The position numbers and the translations under genes are program-made. From positions 25,438,962-25,502,961 of the forward strand of contig NC_049985.1 in the NCBI RefSeq assembly GCF_000003815.2: a stretch of 64,000 nucleotides of DNA. Direction: 5' to 3'. Positions within the stretch are counted from its first letter, which is position 1, and every line of letters begins with the position of its first letter. This DNA is from Branchiostoma floridae (taxonomy: Eukaryota; Chordata; Leptocardii; Amphioxiformes; Branchiostomatidae). A model generated the notes under the pieces. The model had not been told where the DNA came from, searched no databases, and saw only the letters and a program-made list of their open reading frames with translations. Shown here piece after piece: positions 45,801 through 57,800 of the stretch.

Positions 45801-48800
45801 GTTCAGCAGAAGGTTGGCTACGATGTTGTTCATCTTGTCAAACGGCTTCTCCTGACCTTTGATCCCGCCCGTGTCAGAGGTCACGGTGCTGCCACCTTTG
45901 ACCTTGCTTGTCGAGGAGATCTTGCTAGTTTTACTGGCTGCCTGGTTCACCATGTTAAAGATATCAACAAGGGACTGTGGAAACAAAAGGGAAATACATG
46001 ATTGTACAATTATTGTATATGAGATCGAGTGGCGTGATTGGCAGCGTGTTTGGTTTGGGATCTACAACTCCCGGGTTCAAACTCGGCTGTGTCACGGATC
46101 TTGTGCCCTTGAGAAAGGCACTTAACACAGCTTTCCCCACTTCACTCAGGTGAAAATGAGTATAGTTACAGCTAGGGATGTCCCCGGATATATTAAATAG
46201 TGGTTCCGTGTCTGTATGTGATGGATTCTTTAACGTACTTACACCCCATGCAAGTACGTTAAAGAATTCACCACACCTTTCAAAAAAGAGTAGGGCAGGG
46301 GCATGCCCCCAGGTGTGCGATGGTGCGAATTCTTCAGTGAGTAGGTGGTTCACTTCAAATCACTCGGATGGTGGCCTGGTAAACCTCCATCTTATATCGG
46401 TCATACGGTCATCTACATGACTGTACATCATTCAGCCAGACTCACTAAATGAAGATTCGTGTCTCTTTCCTCATTGAAAACCACAGTTCACTTTCAATTG
46501 TCAAGTTGTTCAGGTTCATGTACCTAAACTTCTGTTACCAATCGATTACTGTTTAAGTACCTGTACCTAATGTCACATTTAGATACACATCCCTAATAAT
46601 TATAGACTTTACTGTGTACTTGCCTGGTTCTCTATGGGCAGCACACAGTCAGCGTGTTTAGTGAGCTGGTGCATGGCCAGAACACTGTTGTATGGGGAGG
46701 TGATACAAACTTTACTGTGTACTTGTACTTGTACTTGCCTGGTTCTCTATGGGCAGCACACAGTCAGCATGTTCAGTGAGCTGGTGCATGGCCAGAACAC
46801 TGTTGTATGGGGAGGTGATACAAACTTTACTGTGTACTTGCCTGGTTCTCTATAGGCAGCACACAGTCAGCATGTTCAGTGAGCTGGTGCATGGCCAGAA
46901 CACTGTTGTATGGGGAGGTGATACAAACTTTACTATACATGTGTACTTGCCTGGTTCTCTATGGGCAGCACACAGTCAGCATGTTCAGTAAGCTGGTGCA
47001 TGGCCAGAACACTGTTGTATGGGGAGGTGATACAAACTTTACTGTACATGTGTACTTGCCTGGTTCTCTATGGGCAGCACACAGTCAGCATGTTCAGTGA
47101 GCTGGTGCATGGCCAGAACACTGTTGTATGGGGAGGTGATACAAACTTTACTGTACATGTGTACTTGCCTGGTTCTCTATGGGCAGCACACAGTCAGCAT
47201 GTTCAGTGAGCTGGTGCATGGCCAGCACACTGTTGTACGGGGAGGTGATGACATCATCTTCTGCTGATGGGTACACAGCCGTGGTGAATCTGCAGAAGGT
47301 AAAATGTAAAGAACATAGAAAAGTCACATTTCCAACAGGGGTGTCTAATATTGATTTGATCCTCACGGAAATCCGATGATCCTCTACTAAGAAACACACA
47401 ATCCATAGAAATTTTATGCAGTCCAAGAAATTAGTAAGGACCATTTTTTTCTTAGTAGTGGATCATATTTTTTCCTTAAGGAATCACATGTTTTTTAGTA
47501 ATAGATTGTATGAATGCAATAAGGGTCGTATGTTTTCTGTAAGGATGTTTAAACTTGGACACCCCTGTGCAAGAGCATATAATCATGTTAGCCTTCCCAT
47601 GGTCTAGCATAACAAACTGCTGCTCAGTTTTTCTTTATCTCAAACACCTTTGGGAATATGGTGACCAGCCCCTCCAGACCTGTCCTGCCACTCGCTACAT
47701 TATGTAACCATGGGTGTCTGTAAAACCTCTAGTAACCATGGCCTTTAGCTTCTTTGCTCAGAGAAGAAGTGGAAGAAGAAACTGAGCAACAAAATTTTCC
47801 CTTTCATAAAGCCATAGTTGAATTATTTCAATACACTTCATAATATAACATTGTATGATATTGCGTGACCTTCTGATATTTGACTGTATTTACCTACAAG
47901 AGTAAAAGCCCCAAAACGAAAAGCAAAACGAAGCTATCAATTCATTTAGTTTTTCAAACTATTAGTACACTAATCTCCTCATAATTTACACTGGGAAGAA
48001 TAAGACCAGGAAGCCTTCCAAGAGAGTGAAAAATTGATACGATTCACAAACACAGAAGACTGTTTGAGGGTGACCTTTGCTCTGTACTATCACCTTCCCT
48101 CACCTGTACACTTCAGGATACTCCTCTTCAAGAAGGTTCAATATGAAGGTCCCCACACCTGAGCCAGTACCTGTCACAAGGAGGAAAAATTAACCTGTGA
48201 CTTAACAAAATCATTGCCATCATATAAAGATTATAAATTTTGAAATTTGTAAAATAACACCTCACTCACTCTGGACCCATGACTGTAGAGGTCGTAGGGG
48301 CTTCACGACAGCCACATACTGTCCTTACCCCCTAAAGTGTCTGTACCCCTTGTAAAATCCATCTCTTTGTTGTCCCTACTCCCTGTACATGATCATGTCT
48401 GTACTCTTTTTAGTGTCCATAACCCCCATAATGTCCTAAAAACTGTGCTGTCTGACCCTTTGCAGTGTCCATACCCAATGTTTGTACCCCCAGTAGTGTC
48501 CTTATCCTGAGCTATGTCTGTATCCCAAGTACGGTCAATACCCCAAGTAGCGTCTGTACGCCCAGCTGTGTATAGCCAAATGGACCACTGTTTTGTTCAT
48601 TCACAAGTTTTCACAGATACATGTAATCAGGTCCAGGTTCAGGTTCGGACCTAAACCTGATCCTTTGGACCTGGACCGGACATGAATTTTGCGAACCGGT
48701 ACCCACCCCTTTTCACAGACTGAGATAGTTTGAAAGGTTGAGTCCTCACCTCCCCCCATGGAGTGCAGAGTAAAGAAACACTGCAGACAGTCACACATCT

Positions 48801-51800
48801 CTGCTGTTCTCCTGATGGCTTCAGAGATCTGCTCTCTGTACATACTACCGTACATCATGTGGCCCACAGCCCTGCAATATCAACAACACAGACATACAAT
48901 GTACAAATTTAGTACCAGTAGAATTACACATGAATGTTATGTCAACATGTCAACAGGGCTCGAAACTCATTTTTTGGATCAGGAGCACTGGTGCACCCAA
49001 CCTAAAAAAATTGGGTGCACCAAAAAAATATTAAGGTGCACCACATTAAAATAATTCAAAAGTAGAATGTCAGGAAAAACCTAATTTTGATGAATACAAA
49101 TTTCAGACATTTTACGATCTTTCTAACACCTGGATGTTAGGAATATGGTGTACAAGTAGTAGTAGTCCACATCGATATCTTTACACAAAAATATTTGTGT
49201 GCACCAGTGCACCCACAAAAAAAAATTGGGTGCACAGCTCCAATTTCAGGTGCACCAATGTGCACATGAAGTATTTTGAGCCCTGGTCAATCATGTAATA
49301 TCTATAAATTGTTCATAAAAGAGTTTCATCAGGGGTATAAATCACCATGATATCAGTTTTGTTATCATCATGCCAGCCTTACTTTTCTTCTCCACAAACA
49401 TTTCGACAACCTGTCTGCTGTCTTTGTCAATGCAAAGTACATTTTATAAACTGATAGTGATAGAAAACCTGACTGTCTTGTTGTGAAGTACAAATAAGAA
49501 GCTCCATCTTAAGATTGGAATTCCGTTTTTCCCATTTTGAAATGTGCTAATATTTTCAATATAAAAGCACTTGGTGCAAAGTCTTTACATATGATTGACA
49601 AGTATGATGTACAGTTGTGAAATATGATAATAACTTTCATGAATATTCATTTTGAAAATTTTCTTCCTGCAGGAATTCCTGCAGGAATTCCTGCAGGAAG
49701 CGTTTTTCCTGCAGGAATTCCTGCAGGAAGCGTTTTTCCTGCAGGAATGCTGCAGGCATTCCTGCAGAAATTCCTGCAGGAGAAAGGTAAATTCCTGCAG
49801 GAAGAATGTTTCCTGCAGGAATTTCTGCAGGAATGGCCTTGACAATGACAGGAAGCATTCTTTATGCATTTAATTTTGTTTTGAAACTGTTAAACAATGC
49901 ATTAGATTTCATTAGATGTTTCAGACTTGACTTTAACTATGTATATAAAACAGATATATAATGGAGGCATTTTTTATTGTTTTGTTTTCCTAGTTTTATT
50001 GACTGTTGCTGGAGATGCCTGGCATTAGAAATAACTGACCTATGAATGAACTTCACTTCAAGAAAATGCATTTCCTTCAGTGGCTACTCATATTTTTCAG
50101 AAGTACAGAAGCTTGGGCATGGTTACTTCTTTCATTTTTTTCTTTAATTCTTTAACATCACCACTTAGGGTTTATTAGTATCTAAGCCAATTTGATTGTA
50201 CATGTAGGTGCAAGTCAGGAACATAAACACAAAATTCATAAATTTCATGACAGGCCTAAGCTTCCCTTAAAAGTATAAATTCAATTATTGTAAATTGCAC
50301 ATGTACTGTAAGGGTATCCCTAATAGGATAATCATTGGAGTCCATAAGAAAAGTACTGTACAATGAAAGTACAGTACTTTTAGTTACATGTTGTGTAAAA
50401 ACCTTTATCCTATTATCAGTGCCAACCTGATGAAATTATTTTCGGAACTTCCAGTAACTATTTACTGAATTCTAAACTGTAGTAAATCAAATGATACATT
50501 CAGTTGGTGGAAAAGTAGATGACATGAACCGCCTTGTTTGCCATGCTGATAGCTGGTGTTTGGGTTATAGAAACCAACCACTGGCGGCTTTATCTCATGA
50601 TGCATCCCTCAGGGTAAAACATTGATCCTTTATTAGCATATAGCCAGGTGGCATTCACCAGTCATATTTTATGTTGGTTATGACACTGTAACACAATATT
50701 AGAAGTGTCCCGAGCCGGGTGCGTGGACACCTAGAAATTCATTAAACACTGGTGCTAAATGAATCTTATTTATTAGGTTTTTGATACCTACTGGACAGCT
50801 GTGTTTAATGAAGTTCTAAGTGCCCAATAGAAAATAATAATCAACCGTCACCAGATCAGATCAGATCACAGAACATTGATCAATGAGAACAACACCCTGT
50901 CCTCATCTGGAACTCTTTACATGCTCTAAAATCCTTGAGATTGGGACAAAGGCCTTTTTATCACAAGAGTGTGATATTATCACCTCCCCTCCCCTTTCTC
51001 ACCTATCTTTAGAGAAGTCATTATATAATCTCCTTTGCACCTACATGAAGGTGTTTAAAGCCAGCAACAACAATGCGTGTATTGATTTATAATGACAGGT
51101 AATTAGAGACTGAAGTGAATGGTAGCTGCCTTTTATTCAGTGCCTCCACTGGTGTATGGAACAGGTCAGTATTTATATATAACACTGCATAGAATACTAA
51201 AGTTTACCCAAAGAGGTTTAACTACCTTGTAGATCACCAAGGAGTTTAGAATTCTCTGATCTCACTGACCTAACCTAGGTTTTACAGCAACCTTGGAATA
51301 GATATAATTTTTTACTATTTGCCTTTCAATTGGTAATCTTTTACTCTTGTCTTGGCTACCTTAGGTCTCTTGTTTAAGCAAGGGGCTTTTATCTTGGTTT
51401 CAGACAAAAAGTTCCTGATGATGGGTTTGAAGGCTGATACTGATAGCCAGAATAAAGCTACCATTCCAGAATGGCTATCAGTATCACATCAAAATATATA
51501 CCACAGGCCTTCTACTCTTCAAAATCAACCAGGAAAGTTTGCCAACACGGAGGGTATTGATATGTAAAATTTGGGGTCCTGGAGTATCTTGCAAATACAA
51601 GCAATTTTTGTACTATAGAGCCAGGCGTTGAAAAGCAGAAAGGCCCACAAAATAACAACAAACTTTTTGATAACCAAACTTATTGATAACCTGGGCTTTA
51701 TCTGGTCCAAAGAACCATTATCTTTTTGACTATTAATAAACTTGAAGCCCGCTATGAAGCTGTTTACCAGTATGATTCATTATAAGCCAGAAGGCCGACA

Positions 51801-54800
51801 TAACCGCATTCCTCTGGAACAAAGAATTTGCCAATACTGTAACTTGAATAAGATAGAGGATGAGTGTCACTTTATTGTTTAGTGTACTTTATACAACAAC
51901 AAAAGAAACGTCCTCTTTGAAAATATACAAGATATGTTCCCTATTTCCAATACTTGAATACCACGGAAAAAAATTCATATTTCTCATGCAATTAGATCAA
52001 CCATACATTATTGATTCCATCTGTACTTATATTTATAACTGTTTTAAGAGGTGAGAAGAAGTTGAACTTGTAAATACTGAAATGTATTAGTATTTGTAGA
52101 GGTGATAAGATACCTTTTTTTTAATCAAAATTGTACATTATCACTAGCGCTACAATCTGTACTTAGCTTGTTTGAGCACAAATGTACAATCAAGGTCATT
52201 GATTCATTATATAGAAACAACAGGCAAAAGTTTGTTCCAGAGATTATTTGTAGTTTCCAAATCCTATTACATGGGCCTGTATATAAGGCACTCACTTTCC
52301 TCTTTTTGGTAATTATGCACATTGTTATGCAGGTTCAAAGGAGGTCAGTTATTGTTAAGGCATGCTTCCCAATTAGCAAGTTGAATTAGCAAGTCCCACA
52401 GGGACTGTCCCAAAGCACTGGATGGAAAGATTCAGAACACCTCCCTGAGATCAAGGAGGTTGCTTCTTGCTGAGATATTTCTATACTGAACTGCTTTTGA
52501 GCCAGATTAGAACTAGAAGAACTTCAAAATTGCAGAAACCTGAAAATTCACTTCTGGGATAGATTACAGGATTCGAATGGTTAAACCAGATCGGCAAATT
52601 AAGGAGTAATAAAAGCTCCTTGATCTCACCAACTTGATCTGGCCCTCTTTCAACCTCCTTGATCTGGCTCAACACTTTTGTTTTGAACTGCCAACTAATG
52701 GAAATCTTAGAATTCAGAAAAATGGTAAATTAGGTAGTGCTCTGCATTGCACTTTAGCCAACCTCTCACTTTACATAATATAATATAATATTATATACCA
52801 TTGAAGCTTGGATCCAGGTTACATCCAGGTATGTGACGTCATACTTTGTGGCGTCACCCAGGAAAATAAAAGTTTTTAGATAATAATCTTATATTTAGGC
52901 CATGTTTCTGAATCAAAAATTTTTTTGAAACAGGATGTGTTTGAAGGCACTTGAAAGGCCATGAAAGAATGTAGCTTCTTACGGTTGCATAAGATAGTAT
53001 TGTCAGCCTGCAAGATCCGCTTGGAGATTCTGATCATGATAGACAAAGAAGCACAGTGCAAATGACACAGTAGGGTTCGGAGGACACCAACTGACTAGTC
53101 TAATTAGTCTGTTCTGTCAACTTTTAGCTTGAGTGGTAAATGTGTTGGGTTCATGAGCTGGCGGGCCCAGGTTAAAATCCTGGGAGCCAGGCACAAATTT
53201 TTCTCTTGTGTTTCAGAAGTGTAAGGTTGTGAAGGACGTTGCACTTCTGTGAGGGCCTGCATGCCTTTTTCCGTTAAGTGTTACGAGCCATTTTAATTTA
53301 CCGTTAATCGTTACCGACCCACTCTAATTCACCGTTAAGCGTTATCGGTATATTCTTCGTGAAGCGTATTGGTCGTTTTAATTCCACGTTAATCGTTACT
53401 TGTTATCCCGAATTCACCGTTAAGCATTACCAAGAAATTCTTCGTAACAAGTTATACCCACGAAGTCAAATGCCAGATAGAGCCCCTGAAAATGCAGGAA
53501 ATGGTGTTTCAAAGGGTCCAGATTTCAAAATTTCTCCGAGCCTCCCGGCCGCTTCGGGTAAAAATATGTTGCGGAAGCGTCGCCCCTCCCCCTCCCAAAA
53601 AACCTTTTCACTCAAACAGATTTCAGTGTCCAACTTAGCATAGTTTCCGGCAAAATTTTCTCATCGAATGCAGAAAATGAGGTTTCTCCAGACCTCCCTT
53701 GCAACGGCTTGCGGCTTTGGTGCTCACGACGACCTGGCGAAAACATGTTTCAGGGGCGTTGGCCCAAAAAATTTTCTCTTTAATAAAATGTCATTTGATT
53801 TACCTTCGTTGGCTAGCAAAATTTGTCCTTCAAAATGCAGTAAATGGCGTTTCAGACGGTCCAGACTTTTAAATTTCCCCGGACTTGTCTGGCAATTTCT
53901 CGTGCCGTCCGAGCTTGAAATGGTAAAAATATGTCGGAGGCCGGAGGTCAATTGCTACAACCATGTGTAATTTTGATGAAAATTTCATTATTCTGTCAGC
54001 AAAATTTGCCGGAAAATGCAGGAAATAGCATTTCAGAGGGCCATGATTTTAAAAAATTTCCCAGGGAGCATACCCCCTACCCCCATACGATGCGTTGCGC
54101 CTTCAGCAATAGTCCCCCCCAGCCTACAAGAAACTGCTGTTGCCGCCTCTGGTGGGAGCACTGACCCAGGGAAGCAAACGTCATAGACACAGCAGACATT
54201 GTCCCTGTTTAATGACCCCTCCTAGGGCAGCAGCAATACTATAGGGCCGGCCGCTAGGAGCGCGATTTTAGTCAGGCTAGTAGCCTCCTTCACCGGCCTC
54301 TCTGGGAAGCTTGGCGTTTTTTTTTCGGTGGGGGGGGGGGGGGTCGATTTTTAATCGGGAATATTGCGGGAAAGGAATATATGCCGGGAAAGGAATTTAC
54401 ACCGGAAAGCTTGTACGGGCTAAATGAGTTCGGCTCCTTCACCGGCCTCTCTGGGAAGCTTGGCGATTTTTTTTTTGGGGGGGGGGGGGGGGCGAAAAAA
54501 AAGCGAACNNNNNNNNNNNNNNNNNNNNNNNNNNNNNNNNNNNNNNNNNNNNNNNNNNNNNNNNNNNNNNNNNNNNNNNNNNNNNNNNNNNNNNNNNNNN
54601 NNNNNNNNNNNNNNNNNNNNNNNNNNNNNNNNNNNNNNNNNNNNNNNNNNNNNNNNNNNNNNNNNNNNNNNNNNNNNNNNNNNNNNNTTCAAACCAGCAG
54701 CCGGATCACAAATCCAGTACGCTACCGCTGGCGCACAAAAAGCTCAGAGCTCCTTAGCAAGGACGGTAGGAACTACTTGAACCCACTGTTACACTAGTGG

Positions 54801-57800
54801 GGCAAAAGCAAACTTTTTTTGGGTCTTCATCCTGCACCAGGTTTTTTGGGAAGCAGTCATAGTCACTGTGCAACAGTGGTATCAAACGACCAAATGACCA
54901 ACTTTGAAAGTAGCCCCCCCAACTAGAAGCAGTCCAGCTTTTATTTTCGAGCACTCGGGTCTGATTTTACCATGGTCATTACTGACAGAAGGGGGTCTGA
55001 TAGCGAGCAGTTGTTTAATGTAACGCAGCTTGAAGGGCAAATTGAGCAAGGCACAGCTGGATTGGAAATTAGGCACAGAGGTGCTGACTTCATTCCATGA
55101 TGCCTATATTAAACCTCCTTGGTTTGAGCAGTCTATTTATTACCTTTAGTTATTATAAGTGGAGTCCACAATTACCATCAAATTTTCACAAAACTTCAAG
55201 AAAAATTATTCATAGTTTACCTTTAAATTGACAAAGACAACCTTGATTTACCCTTTAGGTTTAACCATTTCATATTTAAATAGATTAGTGTAAAAGTGAA
55301 CTTAGGTTTCTGAAATTCTGTAATTCTTCAGTCTGTAATTTCTTGTAATAGTGTACCCCCAAGTTCCAGGATTCTTTCTGAAGGCCTTAGGTCCTCAGCA
55401 CTACAGGTAGCCAGGATGTTTGGACCTGGGGAATAATTAGTCCTTTGATAATTGATAATTGATAATTGGACACCAGCATCCTTTGCATATCTATAGAACA
55501 ATAGCTGACCTTACTTTGAACCCGCATTACAATAGCGCATACTTACTTGAATTTTCAACAAGAGGAAGCAAGCCCCTGGCTTTCTTAGGCCCAATTTTAA
55601 ACTTTATGAAATATTCTCTGGAACAAAAATTCAAGTGTTAATCTTATGATGGTCAAAATATGACCAACCAGATCAAACAAATCTCAAGTTCCTGACCAAG
55701 GAGCTTTCATTCTTTGCCACGTTCAACTTGGTACTGCGTTTACAAGATATCATTGCATGCATGGAAGGAGCATTCGAATAGAGCAGTTTTCATTTGATGA
55801 AAACACCCATGTGTGAACAGCCGTAATGGCTCTGTCGGCACAACTGTTGAACATGTCAAGGGCAACTTGGACCCCATTCAAATGAAAAAATACAAGTGAG
55901 TTAAATGAGGAATCCGATTAAAGCTTTCTGTTGGATTAAAAAATGCGTTCACATTTAATCGGATTAAACTCAAACTTGCGACCACGACCACCCCGAGTCG
56001 GGCACACGTCGTGCTTCCAAAATGTTGCCAGACTACCTCATAATTTTGAAGGATTTAGTGACATTGATATTATATATGATAACTGTTGAGAAATTGGCTG
56101 GCTTTTGATGCGTCGACAGTCAACAAGAACATGGCGCTTGTGAGGTCATACAGGTTGAACTGGGGGTAGAAATGTTGCGCGGGGTGTGATTATACTCTAC
56201 ATTTAACTGTAGTACAAAATGTAAATGTATATGTTGAAAAAGTTGCATGAATAGGAGAAACTACTACTAAAACGTTTGTTGCATACTTTTTTGCCGGTGT
56301 GTAGCACTCCTATCTTAGTGTCATTGATTTAGATATGAATTATAAGGCCATTCCTGCAGAAATTCCTGCAGGAAACATTCTTCCTGCAGGAATTTACCTT
56401 TCTCCTGCAAGAATTTCTGCAGGAATGCCTGCAGCATTCCTGCAGGAAAAACGCTTCCTGCAGGAATTCCTGCAGGAAAAACGCTTCCTGCAGGAATTCC
56501 TGCAGGAATTCCTGCAGGAAGAAAATTTTCAAAATGAATATTCATGAAAGTTATTATCATATTTCACAACTGTGCATCATACTTGTCAATCATATGTAAA
56601 GACTTTGCACCAAGTGCTTTTATATTGAAAATATTAGCACATTTCAAAATGGGAAAAACGGAATTCCAATCTTAAGATGGAGCTTCTTAAATGTAACTTA
56701 TAATTCCATGGACAATTTGTTCTCAAACTACTGTAGTTGCATTCTTCTTTCTGCTGTGTGACAAACAAATAGTTTTCGTACAATTGTTGTGTGATAGAAT
56801 TATATTTAATATATATAAAACAGGAGAGAACTAACCAGTTATTCCCACATCCGGAGACGTCAGTAATGAGCTGCCTGTGGTCGAACACATCCCCCAGGGG
56901 TCCCTTCAGGATCTCACTCACCACACCCTCCTCCATGTCTACCAGAACTGCCTGCAATGTCACAATTATCATGATGTAAGAAATGACGGGGGAAATGCTA
57001 TAAAGGTAGAAATATTCGCAGTGGTTTTATGTTCATGGTTTTTGCAGTGACCACTTCACCACAAAATTTTTTTCTGTCTTCTCCCCACCCAGGGTTGTAG
57101 CCAGCCTGAAATCATGTTCCAATATCCTCTCGATTTTGAATCCTATTAAGCCCCAAGATGCGAGACATCGCGCCTTCGCTCCCCTGAACATTTTAGAAAT
57201 GTAGACCCTCTGAAATGCTATTTCCTGCATTTTTAGGTGTAAATTTTGCTGGTAGACCAAGCTGTTCAACGGCATCTGTTTGGTGAAAAATAACACAAGG
57301 GAGACAGTTTTTTTTATAACTTTACATAACGATTTTTGTCCGTAAGAGAGGATGGAATAGGCAATTTTTTTTCCGTATCCAGCTGCAAAATTCCGACAAA
57401 AGACGGAAGGACGGGTGCTGCTTACAACCCTGTCCCCACCTACCCCCTTGTCTGAGAGCTTTATTACTACTCTTTATTACTACATTATGCAGTATCATGA
57501 TATGTTGCAGGCACCTTTCGACGTGAAGATTCATGAATACTACCGAATTGGATGCACAAGTTGAAAACAGACACGATCTTTGAAAATCGAAAACATATTC
57601 GCCAAGACTTAGTGCTACGAACCCAGAGGGTAGATACAATTACATCAGTGACAGTTGATCATGTCAACAATAACGAAAGCATTCTTTCCATCTGTAGCAC
57701 CTTTGCTAGAACACAAATGTACAATGTCTGGTAAGTCTCCGGAATTTCTATTACTGAACAGTATCTGACTCTAAGACTATTCATAACTCGAAACCACTGC

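Larger units (their letters stand above)
49498..56693. mobile_element. 7.2-kb unit bounded by 350-bp nearly identical inverted arms
   Basis: 49498-49846 and 56345-56693 are reverse complements with only about two differences seen by eye, including an identical arrangement of an imperfect minisatellite. The ends are AGAAGCTCCATC and GATGGAGCTTCT with TA on both sides. It lies wholly within the TUBE1 intron between 48871 and 56836. The 6.5-kb interior shows no intact long ORF: it contains a LINE 3' remnant, a tandem block of a repetitive family and the second assembly gap. It could be a large transposon derivative or two opposed copies of a smaller repeat. Confidence 0.6.

Noticed and set aside
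46634-47267. Plus-strand ORFs (MGSTQSACSVSWCMARTL...)
   Set aside because: Antisense shadow of the repeated TUBE1 exon end.
49585-49873. FLQE/PAGI-repeat proteins, also at 56321-56560
   Set aside because: Translation of a palindromic minisatellite in four frames; no gene signals.
49498-56693. Polinton/Maverick element
   Set aside because: AG...CT ends and long inverted arms fit loosely, but no polymerase, integrase or capsid frames are visible, the size is small, and the 6-bp flanks match only 4 of 6.
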